Below are positions 24,688 through 33,570 of a stretch of 33,796 nt of DNA, one piece after another. The stretch comes from Paracoccaceae bacterium. Lineage in GTDB: Bacteria; Pseudomonadota; Alphaproteobacteria; Rhodobacterales; Rhodobacteraceae. The notes below the pieces were generated by a model. The model had not been told where the DNA came from, made no database searches, and worked only from the letters and a program-made list of their open reading frames with translations. The stretch's first letter is position 1. Each line of letters begins with the position of its first letter. Both the position numbers and the translations under genes were made by a program. The DNA lies in assembly GCA_902573175.1 (NCBI GenBank), contig CACGIS010000009.1, positions 1 to 33,796 on the forward strand, in the 5' to 3' direction.

Positions 24688-25245
24688 ATGGGAAAATTGA
24701 GTAGATCAGATATTTTAGAGGCATTTTTTTGGCTTTTAATTGCTGTTATTTTCTTTGCAGTGAGCTTTAGTTTTAATCAACCAATAGAAATTTATAAATT
24801 TGGTGCAACGGGCTGGCCTAGGGTAATATTATTTTTGATGGCTCTGGTCGCTTTAGGTAATTTTTACCATGCTTATTCTAAAGGCTCTAAGGCTCAAGAA
24901 GGTCGAGTGGGTGCAAAAGAAAATGATGAGCCAATTGAATACACGTCCACTGGTCAGTACTTCAAAACGGGTATGGTTTTAATATTACCTCTACTGTATG
25001 CCTTGTCATTAAAGCCAGTAGGTTTTTACTCGGGAACTCCAATTTTTATAGCTTTAATAATGATAGCGTGGGGCGAAAGAAGAGTTCGTTTCATACTAAC
25101 AAATACAATCTTGATTTATGCAATTCTAATTGGTTTGTTTATGCTTGTTTTAAATGCTCCATTGCCTCAGGGGAATATGTCTCCTTTCTATGATATAAGT
25201 GCATTTATGCTAAAAACGAAAACGCAATTAGATCAGATGTTTTGA
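24688..25245 (+). CDS. tctB: TTT transporter small membrane subunit (TctB family)
   Basis: The 185-residue protein has about four membrane helices: AFFWLLIAVIFFAVSFSF, GWPRVILFLMALVALGNF, GMVLILPLLYALSLKPVGF and NTILIYAILIGLFMLVLNAP. A hydrophilic loop lies around 75-92. Size, topology and position between tctC and tctA match TctB (DUF1468). With TctA it forms the ion-coupled permease in the inner membrane. It lies 9 bases before tctA. Confidence 0.9.
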   Translation: MGKLSRSDILEAFFWLLIAVIFFAVSFSFNQPIEIYKFGATGWPRVILFLMALVALGNFYHAYSKGSKAQEGRVGAKENDEPIEYTSTGQYFKTGMVLILPLLYALSLKPVGFYSGTPIFIALIMIAWGERRVRFILTNTILIYAILIGLFMLVLNAPLPQGNMSPFYDISAFMLKTKTQLDQMF

Positions 25246-25254
25246 TGGCTTGGT

Positions 25255-26745
25255 ATGATTGAAAATTTTTTAGCCGGTACTGCTACGCTTTTTGGAGATC
25301 CTTTCACCATAGGTATTTTTGTTTTTGGTGTTTTGGGGGGTATGCTTTTTGGAGCAATACCAGGTGTAAGTATGCTTACCCTAGCTGCAATTCTGCTTCC
25401 TTTTACAGCGGATCTTTCACCTGCTCAGGGTGTAATGTTGTTTGCTGTCATTTACTGTACAGGGACTTATGGAGGGGCCATTACGGCAATTTTGTTTAAT
25501 ATTCCTGGTGCACCGGAAAATGCGCCGACTGCGTTTGACGGTTATCCGATGACGCAAAAGGGTATGGCTGGAAAGGCTGTGGGTGCAGCGGTTCTATGCT
25601 CTGCAATAGGAGGTGTTGCTTCTGCATTAGTAATGATGAGCGCAACGGAGCCGCTTGCACAGTGGGCTATCATGAACATTGGGCCACCAGAAATTTTTGC
25701 ATTAGTTTTTTTTGGATTGGCGGTGGCGTCATCTGTTGGGGGAAGAACAATATGGAAAGGATGGCTTTCAGTTCTACTTGGACTCTTAATCGCTACTATA
25801 GGTCAAGATCCAGTAGGTGGAATTAATCGTTTTAATTTTGGATACTCTGATTTAGCGGCGGGAATAGCCTTTGTGCCCGCCATTCTAGGTTTTTTTGCGG
25901 TCTCAGAAATATTTATTCAGGCTGAAAAAAATGTAAGTGGAAAATATTCGGCTCCAAAGTTCAATGTTGATTTTCCATCATTTTTAGAATTATGGGCTCA
26001 TAAAATAGCTGTTGTTCGGTCTATTTTTGTAGGCTTTTTCTGTGGTATTTTACCTGGTATTGGAGCCACGTTGGCTGCTTTCATGGGGTATGGAGAAGCA
26101 GTTAGATGGTCAAAAAATAAATCTGAGTTTGGTACAGGAAAACTGGAGGGTGTTATTTCCTCCGAAACGGCGAACAACGCTGCAACTGGTGCGGCAATGA
26201 TTCCATTGTTGGCTTTGGGCCTTCCTGGTGGTGCATTGACAGCAATGATGGTCGCAGTTTTTCAAATGCATGATTTAGAACCTGGACCTTTGGTTTTTTA
26301 CAATTCTCCTGAACTTATTTGGATAGTATTTGCAGCTATGTTCTATGCAAATCTCTCAATTTTATTTGTTGGGTTAATAGAGACAAAAACAATTTTATAC
26401 TTATTGAAAATTCCTTTTCAGTTTCTTGCTCCTATGATCCTTATGCTGGCGAGTATAGGCGCTTATATAAGCCGTGGCTTAGTACTGGATGTCATCGTGA
26501 TGTTCATTGCTGGAATTATAGGATTTTTACTGCGTCGCTCAGGCTACTCAATTCCAGGTATTGTCTTGGGCTTAATTTTAGGAAAAATAGGAGAGCAGAA
26601 TTTTGCCCAGGGTATGCAAATGGTTCACTACGATTTGGGGACTTACTTTTCCCGTCCAATTTGTACAATATTGATTGTAGCTGGGGTTCTAACTCTTTTA
26701 AAAAGTTTGCATTCTGCGTTCTTCCAAAAGTCTAAAGTTACATAA
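25255..26745 (+). CDS. tctA: TTT transporter large permease subunit (TctA family)
   Basis: The 496-residue protein has the usual length and about 11-12 membrane helices. Typical TctA motifs are GAIPGVSMLTLAAILLPFT near residue 35, the YGGAITAILFNIPGAPENAP segment split around 75-95, and the second half-repeat GILPGIGATLAAFMGYG (about 263-280) with ALGLPGGALTAMM. This is the transport channel for the substrate brought by TctC. Its strand, order and close spacing make it part of the tct operon. Confidence 0.95.
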   Translation: MIENFLAGTATLFGDPFTIGIFVFGVLGGMLFGAIPGVSMLTLAAILLPFTADLSPAQGVMLFAVIYCTGTYGGAITAILFNIPGAPENAPTAFDGYPMTQKGMAGKAVGAAVLCSAIGGVASALVMMSATEPLAQWAIMNIGPPEIFALVFFGLAVASSVGGRTIWKGWLSVLLGLLIATIGQDPVGGINRFNFGYSDLAAGIAFVPAILGFFAVSEIFIQAEKNVSGKYSAPKFNVDFPSFLELWAHKIAVVRSIFVGFFCGILPGIGATLAAFMGYGEAVRWSKNKSEFGTGKLEGVISSETANNAATGAAMIPLLALGLPGGALTAMMVAVFQMHDLEPGPLVFYNSPELIWIVFAAMFYANLSILFVGLIETKTILYLLKIPFQFLAPMILMLASIGAYISRGLVLDVIVMFIAGIIGFLLRRSGYSIPGIVLGLILGKIGEQNFAQGMQMVHYDLGTYFSRPICTILIVAGVLTLLKSLHSAFFQKSKVT

Positions 26746-26760
26746 ATTAGGATAGTTTTT

Positions 26761-28170
26761 ATGACTAACTCTGCAGAGATTGATGAAATAGATCTTCTGG
26801 TTAATAGGGCACGAATTGCTCAGGAGAAATTTGAAAAAAATGGTTCACAGCAGCTTTTTGATTTAGCTTGTCAAGCGGTTGGTTGGGCCCTTATGAAACC
26901 TGAACAAAACCAAAGACTGGCGGAGATTGCTGTTAGGGAAACAGGTCTTGGAAATGTTCCAGATAAAATTAAAAAAAACCATAATAAAACTTTAGGACTG
27001 TTAAGAGATATAAAAGACATAAAATCTTTTGGCCATGTTTCTGAAGATAAGGAGATGGGTCTCAGTACATACTTAAGGCCGAAGGGTGTGGTTGCTGCTA
27101 TTGTTCCATCTACTAATCCATTAGCTACTCCCATAAATAATATTATAAATGCTTTAAAATGTGGAAACTCGATTATAGTTGCTCCATCACCAAAGGGCGC
27201 GCAGCCGCTTAAAGAGCTGTTGTTATTAATCCATCAAAATCTTTCGATGATAGGCCTAGATCAGGATTTGGTCCAAATGGTGCCGGTGCCTCCAACTAAA
27301 GGAAAAACAAATAGGCTTATGCAACTCGCTGACATGCTGGTCGTTACGGGTTCACAAAATAATGTTAAAGCTGGATATTCATCAGGAACCCCAGCTCTAG
27401 GTGTCGGTCAAGGTAATGTTGTCACAATAATCGATGAAACAGCTGATACGCAGGCAGCCGCTAAAAAAATAGCAATTTCAAAGACTTTCGATAATGCCAC
27501 CTCATGTTCCTCAGAAAATTCCGTAATTGCTATTGAAGAAGTTTATGATGAAACAGTGAAATTTCTTAGCGATGAAGGGGGATTGCTTTTAAATAAAGAT
27601 GAGGCCGACCGGCTTATCGATATCCATTGGGAAAATGGAAAAATGACCGCAGATCTTTTAGCTCAAGATATAGACGTAATAATTGATAAGGTTGGTTTAA
27701 GACAAAGAGCAGGCGAAAATACAAAGTTTCTTATTTTGCCTACGAATAAAGCTGGTCCAAGTGAAGTAGTTTGTGGAGAAAAAATGTCGCGTTTCTTAAC
27801 CTTATACAAAGTTAAGAAATTTTCTGAAGCTATTGAATTAGCTATAAAAATACAAGAATATCAAGGGGCAGGGCACTCTTTGGGTATACATACACAAAAT
27901 GAAGACAGAGCACATGAAATCGCCATGTCAGCCAAAACTTGCAGGGTTATTGTAAATCAAGCCCACTGTTTTGCTACTGGTGGGTTTTTTAATAATGGTC
28001 TTCCTTTTTCCCTGTCTATGGGATGTGGAAGCTGGGGCGGTAATTCAATAGATGGAAATCTTAATTGGGAGCATTTTGTCAATAAAGTAAGAGTTGTCCA
28101 AACAATAGAGGAAAATAAGCCAGATTTAGAGGAGATTTTTGGAAATTACTGGGGGGAAACTTCTCAGTGA
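26761..28170 (+). CDS. sauS: CoA-acylating aldehyde dehydrogenase, SauS-like (sulfoacetaldehyde dehydrogenase candidate)
   Basis: The 469-residue protein belongs to the CoA-acylating branch of the ALDH superfamily, seen from VPSTNPLATPINNIINALK in the middle, SGTPALGVGQGNVVTIID (about 208-225) and the catalytic cysteine in FDNATSCSSENS (Cys249). The FDxATSCSSENS form is the one I associate with SauS, the NADP-dependent sulfoacetaldehyde dehydrogenase (acylating) of Cupriavidus necator, rather than with AdhE or EutE. In that pathway it reduces sulfoacetyl-CoA to sulfoacetaldehyde. The ligase gene overlaps its stop by four bases (GTGA), and the TTT genes precede it. Other acyl-CoA reductions (oxalyl-CoA to glyoxylate, malonyl-CoA to the semialdehyde) remain possible. 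Confidence 0.75.
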   Translation: MTNSAEIDEIDLLVNRARIAQEKFEKNGSQQLFDLACQAVGWALMKPEQNQRLAEIAVRETGLGNVPDKIKKNHNKTLGLLRDIKDIKSFGHVSEDKEMGLSTYLRPKGVVAAIVPSTNPLATPINNIINALKCGNSIIVAPSPKGAQPLKELLLLIHQNLSMIGLDQDLVQMVPVPPTKGKTNRLMQLADMLVVTGSQNNVKAGYSSGTPALGVGQGNVVTIIDETADTQAAAKKIAISKTFDNATSCSSENSVIAIEEVYDETVKFLSDEGGLLLNKDEADRLIDIHWENGKMTADLLAQDIDVIIDKVGLRQRAGENTKFLILPTNKAGPSEVVCGEKMSRFLTLYKVKKFSEAIELAIKIQEYQGAGHSLGIHTQNEDRAHEIAMSAKTCRVIVNQAHCFATGGFFNNGLPFSLSMGCGSWGGNSIDGNLNWEHFVNKVRVVQTIEENKPDLEEIFGNYWGETSQ

Positions 28171-29717
28171 GCGAAATCAAGTTTCCAGAAACAATTGGCG
28201 ATCAGATTCTATATAATTCTTGTAAATTTCCTGAAGCGGTTTGGCTTATTTCACCAGAAACTAATCAAACAATAAGTTTTCGAGAAGTTAATGAAACTAT
28301 TTCCACAATTGGGCAAAAATTAATTGAGACGGGTATTGAGCGCGGCTCAAGTATAGCTATAGCTGCGCCCAATAGCCCTGCGTCTTGTTTAATGTTCATG
28401 GCTATCGTTTCTTCCGGATTTGTGGCTGTTCCGTTGAATTTAGTCGCTGGAAGTACAATTTTAGCTTATACAATTGAACATTCTGAGGCCAAATTTATTT
28501 TTGTAGCAGACGATTGCAGAGATCTGATCGCTTCAGCGGTAGCTCAACAAAACAATAGCGTGAAATTAGTAAAGCTTGATCCAGTTAGGGGGCCAGATTT
28601 GGCCGCACTCCCTTTGGAAGTAAACGATTTGAAATTAGAAGATATCAAGTCAAAAGCCAATGATATTGCTCTACTCATGTATACCTCAGGAACAACAGGA
28701 AAACCTAAGGGCGTTATGTTGAGCCATGCAAATTTACTGGCTGCAGGTCGATTTATTTCTACCGGTCATGAAATAGATGGAAATGATAGTGGTCTGTGTG
28801 TACTGCCAATTTATCATATAAATGGAATGTGTGTTACTGTCATGGGCACAATTGTATCGGCGAGCACGTTAGTTATTCCTCACAAATTTTCCGTAAATTC
28901 ATTTTGGAAGATTATAGCTAAGTTTAAGTGCTCTTGGTTTTCGGCAGTGCCTACTCAATTTTCCTATATTTTAAATTATGAGGAAACTCCGGAGGACATA
29001 TCATCCCTTCGTTTTGCTCGCTCTGCTTCTGCTCCATTATCACCTGATATTCATAAAAAATTTGAAAAGCGGTTTAATATCCCAATCATTGAAACTATGG
29101 GATTAACAGAAACGGGATCTCAGATAACGACAAACCCGATGCCGCCGGGAGAACGTAAAATTGGATCTCCAGGAAAGGCTTATGGTAACCAGATTATGAT
29201 TGGTGATGATCAATATAAAGCATTATCCGCAGGTGAAACGGGAGAAATATTGGTCAAGGGCGATAATGTTATGCAGGGGTATTTCAAACAACCTGAGGAA
29301 ACGCACGAAACAATTTTAGGAAATGGTTGGCTGCGCACAGGTGATTTAGGGTATTTGGATAATGATGGCTATGTATTTGTGTCGGGCAGAATAAAGGAAT
29401 TAATCATAAAGGGTGGTGAAAATATTGCTCCGAGAGAAATTGATGAAGCGCTGCTGACCCATCCAGGTATATTAGAGGCTGCGGCTTTTGCGGTTCCGTG
29501 TAAAGATTACGGAGAAAGAGTTGAAGCCTGCGTTTGTCTTAAAGAAAAAGTGTCTGTTGAGTTGGCCGAGTTAATAAGCCATTGTGAAAGTCAAATTGGA
29601 AAATTTAAGTCTCCTGATAACATTCATATCGTTGTTGATCTGCCCAAGGGACCGTCAGGAAAGGTGCAGCGATTAAAATTATTTGAATTGATTTATGATA
29701 ATCAAAATAAACAGTAA
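28167..29717 (+). CDS. AMP-forming acyl-CoA ligase, SauT-like (sulfoacetate-CoA ligase candidate)
   Basis: The 516-residue ANL-superfamily ligase starts at a GTG within the GTGA that ends the aldehyde dehydrogenase gene, so translation is coupled. The P-loop is MYTSGTTGKPKGVML (171-185), then LPIYHINGM, METMGLTETG-like ETMGLTETGSQ and NPMPPGERKIGSPG, and the C-terminal lysine motif LPKGPSGKVQRLKL. The family includes sulfoacetate-CoA ligase (SauT) and oxalyl-CoA synthetase. Paired with the SauS-like gene it would give acid to acyl-CoA to aldehyde. It is clearly different from the MatB on the other strand, lacking the RAGTVG motif (here RKIGSPG). Confidence 0.75.
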   Translation: MSEIKFPETIGDQILYNSCKFPEAVWLISPETNQTISFREVNETISTIGQKLIETGIERGSSIAIAAPNSPASCLMFMAIVSSGFVAVPLNLVAGSTILAYTIEHSEAKFIFVADDCRDLIASAVAQQNNSVKLVKLDPVRGPDLAALPLEVNDLKLEDIKSKANDIALLMYTSGTTGKPKGVMLSHANLLAAGRFISTGHEIDGNDSGLCVLPIYHINGMCVTVMGTIVSASTLVIPHKFSVNSFWKIIAKFKCSWFSAVPTQFSYILNYEETPEDISSLRFARSASAPLSPDIHKKFEKRFNIPIIETMGLTETGSQITTNPMPPGERKIGSPGKAYGNQIMIGDDQYKALSAGETGEILVKGDNVMQGYFKQPEETHETILGNGWLRTGDLGYLDNDGYVFVSGRIKELIIKGGENIAPREIDEALLTHPGILEAAAFAVPCKDYGERVEACVCLKEKVSVELAELISHCESQIGKFKSPDNIHIVVDLPKGPSGKVQRLKLFELIYDNQNKQ

Positions 29718-29753
29718 ATTCTCATCCTTAACGCTAGTTGAATATCAAGTGAT

Positions 29754-30524
29754 ATGAACGAAGATATTTGGAATATTTTGTTTCCTTCAAGTGATATAAA
29801 CATACTTGTTTTTATGCTTTTTGTCTTCTTTCTTTCTGGAATTGTTAAGGGTTTTCTGGGAATTGGGCTGCCTGCCGCTGCAATGGCACTGCTCACTTTA
29901 GTAATACCTCCCGCACAAGCGATTTCATTACTTGTTATCCCAATTTTATTTACAAACCTAACGCAATTTTCGCGCGCTAAATACCGGATTGAGTCAATTA
30001 AGACTTATTGGTTATTTGCCATTGCGATAATTTTTAGTATTTTTTTAACGTCACTTTTTCTATCAAAATACCCAACTGGACTGCTCACAATCTCTATTGG
30101 CTTAGCAATGGTAATTGTATCCTTAAATGGTCTGATCGGTATAAAATTAAAAATAAGCGAAAGGAGATCTTGGCAGGTTGGTTTTGGGGTTTTGTCTGGG
30201 GTTCTTGGTGGCTTAAGTTCAATTTGGTCACCAACGGTCGCAATTTATCTAATTGCGAGAAGGGTAGATAAAGACCGGTTTATTTCAGCAACAGGATTTC
30301 TTTTTTTAGCAGGAGCAGTGCCATTAATTTTTGGGCTAATTTTTGGTGGGGTGTTAACTAAAGAGGTGGCGATTCAGTCTATATTTGGGTTAGTATTTGT
30401 TCTCGCTGGTTTTAGGGTTGGTGAGATACTTCGAAATAAAACGTCCCAAAGCTGGTTCGAGAAAGCTGTTTTAATTGCTTTTCTTTTTATGGGAATACGT
30501 CTAATTGGTGTGGGTCTATTTTAA
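29754..30524 (+). CDS. TauE/SafE family sulfite/anion exporter
   Basis: The 256-residue membrane protein has about eight helices in two halves, each opening with a glycine-rich motif: LSGIVKGFLGIGLPAAAMAL (about 22-42) and VLSGVLGGLSSIWSPTVAIY (about 143-162). This fits the TauE/SafE (DUF81) family. Members export sulfite or other small anions, and are commonly found in taurine, isethionate and sulfoacetate operons to remove sulfite left by desulfonation; others have unrelated roles. It starts 36 bases after the ligase and its TAA overlaps the converging dehydrogenase gene's stop within a shared TTAA. Confidence 0.88.
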   Translation: MNEDIWNILFPSSDINILVFMLFVFFLSGIVKGFLGIGLPAAAMALLTLVIPPAQAISLLVIPILFTNLTQFSRAKYRIESIKTYWLFAIAIIFSIFLTSLFLSKYPTGLLTISIGLAMVIVSLNGLIGIKLKISERRSWQVGFGVLSGVLGGLSSIWSPTVAIYLIARRVDKDRFISATGFLFLAGAVPLIFGLIFGGVLTKEVAIQSIFGLVFVLAGFRVGEILRNKTSQSWFEKAVLIAFLFMGIRLIGVGLF

Positions 30525-33430
30525 TTATTCATTAACTGTCTATCTAATAGTCTGGCGACGTGGATAGGTTCCCTCTTAGTTCCATCTTTAATCTGACTTC
30601 TGCATGATGTACCATCGGCGATTAGAATGGTTTCTTTTTCTGCTTGTCTTATCTTTGGAAACAGATCTTTCTCAGCCATTTCTATTGAAAAATCTATAGT
30701 TTCTTTTGAGTACCCAAAAGCACCTGCCATTCCACAACAACTTGTCTCGATTTTCTCGACCTCAAGCTCTTGTATCAAATGAAGTACGTTCTCAACAGAT
30801 TTCAGCACATTAAAAGCTTTTTGATGGCAGTGACCATGCAATAAGGCTTTTGCTTTTAAGGGTTTAAGCTTAAGGAGTTTTTTGTCTTTTGATAACAGTT
30901 CTTCAAAAGTAATCACATTCTCTGCAACAAGCTTCGCGTCATTCGTTTTTAATAGGGATGGAATTTCATCTTTTAGTGCGAATAGGCATGAGGGCTCCAA
31001 ACCCACTATGGGTAAACCCCTTTTAGCGTAAGGAAGGTATGTTTTGACTAACCTTTCAGCAGCTTCTTTTGCTTTAGAAATATTTCCAACGGATAGATGG
31101 GTTTTACCACAGCATAAAGCTTTTTGACTTTTCTCTTCTGGTTTTGGATAGAAAGGTTGATAGCCTGCATTGCGTAAAACTCTCACCGCGCTCCGTAAAT
31201 TTTCTGGTTCAAAATATCTATTAAATGTATCAACAAATAATATAACTGGGTATTGCTCAACGGGATCTGCAGAAACTTCGTGGTCGCGATACCAATCTGT
31301 TCTCCATACTGGAAGATTTCTTTGCGCAGAAAATCCGGTGAGCCGTTCACTGATTTTGGCAAGAATTTTTGAGGAATTGCGCAAGTTCAAAATTTTATTG
31401 AACGAAGAAGCTAAAGGAGCATAGTCGGGAAGATAAGCGATTAGTCTTTCTTGAATTGATAAAGAATTATATTTAGCGTTTAGTGCCATTACTTCTAATT
31501 TCATCGCTGACATATCTACACTTGTGGGGCATTCACGTTTGCAAGCTTTGCAAGAAACGCATAATTTCATGGTTTCCAACATCTCTGTTGATGCCATCGC
31601 GTTTGGACCTAATTGACCAGACATTGCCAGCCTCAGGCTATTAGCTCTTCCGCGCGTACTATCTTTTTCTTCACCGGTAATTCTAAAAGAGGGGCACATA
31701 ACACCTCCCTTTAATTTCCTACAGGCGCCATTATTATTACACATTTCAACGGCGCCTTGAAAGCCGCTGGCACTACCTGGCCACCTAGACCAATCCAACT
31801 CTGTATGAAAGCCACTGACAGAGTAACCCGGTGAAAATCTGAACAGATGGCGGTCATCCATTTTTGGGGCATCTACGATTTTTCCAGGATTAAAAATTCC
31901 ATGTGGGTCCATTAAAGATTTAATTTCTCTAAATGCGTTAGTTAGCTTTTTTCCAAACATAACGGGATTAAATTCTGAGCGAGAAATTCCATCACCGTGT
32001 TCGCCCGAGTGCGAGCCATTAAATTTTTTTACAAGCTCGAAAGCTTCACTAGCTATCGAGCGCATTTTTATGATATCTCTGTCATCTTTCATGTTTAATA
32101 CTGGTCGTACATGTAAGCAGCCTACAGACGCATGCGCGTACCAGGTACCTGAAGTTTGATACTTATCAAAAATATCAGTCAAACCTTGCGTGTATTCTGC
32201 CAGATTATGCAGCGGTACTGCACAGTCTTCCACAAACGAAACAGGTTTAGCATCTGATTTCATTGACATCATAATATTTAAGCCGGATTTTCGCATTTCA
32301 GAAATCCGATTTTGTGATTTTTCATCCTCAATGACTACAATACTATTAATTGTATTATCTGATGTGTCTTTAAGTAAGACCTCTAAGTCTCTTACTTTTT
32401 TAAGATTTCCACTCCAAATATCCTCTGCAAACTCAACGACTAAAAGCGCCTCAGGATCATTAACAACAAAATCATCAATAGTTTTAGAAAAAATGGGTAT
32501 TGATCGCCCAAGCGAGATCATTGTGCTATCAATTAATTCAACAGCTATTGGGTCGAATTTAACAATGTGCTGGGCTGAATCCATTGCCTCATAAAATGTG
32601 GAGAAGTGACAAAGAGCCATAATCTTCGGTGGAGGTAGTGGAGATAATTTCAGTTCAATACTTGTTGAGTAAGCTAGGGTCCCCTCAGAACCGACAATCA
32701 AATGAGATAAATTTATATCGTTTTCATTACCGATACTACCTGGCCTAGAAGCAAGCGTATCAGGTAATAAGGCATCTAAATTATATCCTCCAACTCTTCT
32801 AAGAACTTTTGGGTACCTAGTTTCGATTTCCTTTTGATTTTTCTCAGCAATTTTTATTAATTTTGGAAATACTTTTTCTAATCCACTTAGATCCTTTCTT
32901 GCCAGTCCGAAGTGTGCCTTTGAACCATCCGATAAAATTGTATTTATCGACAATACATTGTCTCTCATTATGCCGTATCGAATGGACCGACCACCAGCTG
33001 AATTATTACCAGCCATTCCACCAATGGTAGCCCTGCTGGATGTTGAAACATCAACTGGAAACCAGAGGCCGAATGGCTTCAATTCTCGGTTCAGTTCATC
33101 GAGAATAACGCCAGGTTCCACCACACATCTCAGGTTTTTTTCATCAATCTCAATTATTTTATTTAAATACTTGCTATTATCTAAAACAATCGCTTGATTT
33201 ACAGTCTGTCCATTCTGTGAGGTTCCACCACCTCTTGGCAATATTGGGGTACTGTATTCTTGAGAAAATTGAATGGTTTTTTGTATATCCTCTACTGTTT
33301 TTGGCAAAACGACTGCCTCAGGCATTATCTGGTAAATAGAAGCATCTGTTGAATAACGTCCGCGGTCAAATTGTCCGTCCAGAAGATCGCCAGATAGAGA
33401 ACTTTTTAAAACTGAAATCTCCGATTTCAT
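30521..33430 (-). CDS. FAD- and Fe-S-dependent 2-hydroxyacid dehydrogenase (D-lactate / D-2-hydroxyglutarate type, YdiJ-like)
   Basis: The 969-residue protein fuses three modules. The first is a FAD-binding type 4 domain (about 35-215, with ILPRGGGTSQNG) and FAD-oxidase C-terminal domain to about 530 (SVGCLHVRPVLNM and HSGEHGDGISR). Iron-sulfur parts follow: CNNNGACRK..GGVMCPSFR and CVSCKACKRECPTSVD (Cys624 onward). The C-terminal CCG-type cysteine modules carry ALCCGKTHLS and CHQKAF..CCGMAGAFG. This is the layout of YdiJ/Dld-type enzymes that oxidise D-2-hydroxy acids and feed electrons to quinone. Start 33430 is chosen because GAAGGT lies just before it; an in-frame ATG at 33448 would place that site inside the gene. 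Substrate unknown; it may be D-lactate, D-2-hydroxyglutarate, glycolate or sulfolactate. Confidence 0.82.
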   Translation of the reverse strand: MKSEISVLKSSLSGDLLDGQFDRGRYSTDASIYQIMPEAVVLPKTVEDIQKTIQFSQEYSTPILPRGGGTSQNGQTVNQAIVLDNSKYLNKIIEIDEKNLRCVVEPGVILDELNRELKPFGLWFPVDVSTSSRATIGGMAGNNSAGGRSIRYGIMRDNVLSINTILSDGSKAHFGLARKDLSGLEKVFPKLIKIAEKNQKEIETRYPKVLRRVGGYNLDALLPDTLASRPGSIGNENDINLSHLIVGSEGTLAYSTSIELKLSPLPPPKIMALCHFSTFYEAMDSAQHIVKFDPIAVELIDSTMISLGRSIPIFSKTIDDFVVNDPEALLVVEFAEDIWSGNLKKVRDLEVLLKDTSDNTINSIVVIEDEKSQNRISEMRKSGLNIMMSMKSDAKPVSFVEDCAVPLHNLAEYTQGLTDIFDKYQTSGTWYAHASVGCLHVRPVLNMKDDRDIIKMRSIASEAFELVKKFNGSHSGEHGDGISRSEFNPVMFGKKLTNAFREIKSLMDPHGIFNPGKIVDAPKMDDRHLFRFSPGYSVSGFHTELDWSRWPGSASGFQGAVEMCNNNGACRKLKGGVMCPSFRITGEEKDSTRGRANSLRLAMSGQLGPNAMASTEMLETMKLCVSCKACKRECPTSVDMSAMKLEVMALNAKYNSLSIQERLIAYLPDYAPLASSFNKILNLRNSSKILAKISERLTGFSAQRNLPVWRTDWYRDHEVSADPVEQYPVILFVDTFNRYFEPENLRSAVRVLRNAGYQPFYPKPEEKSQKALCCGKTHLSVGNISKAKEAAERLVKTYLPYAKRGLPIVGLEPSCLFALKDEIPSLLKTNDAKLVAENVITFEELLSKDKKLLKLKPLKAKALLHGHCHQKAFNVLKSVENVLHLIQELEVEKIETSCCGMAGAFGYSKETIDFSIEMAEKDLFPKIRQAEKETILIADGTSCRSQIKDGTKREPIHVARLLDRQLMNN

Positions 33431-33570
33431 TTTTACCTTCAAACTCATTTATTTAAATAATATAAATTAGCATAACTGGCGGTATTGAAAGTACAACTTT
33501 TATCCTAATAATGCGGCGAAAGGGGCCAAGAGGCTCAGGCGCATTCAATTTAATAGAATGGTAATTCGAA

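Noticed and set aside
26319-26735. 138-codon plus-strand frame inside tctA
   Set aside because: It overlaps conserved TctA membrane helices in another frame and has a tryptophan-, cysteine- and asparagine-rich composition typical of shadows.
32190-32594. 134-codon plus-strand frame opposite the FAD dehydrogenase
   Set aside because: It is antisense to the FAD-oxidase domain; serine- and isoleucine-rich shadow without ribosome site.
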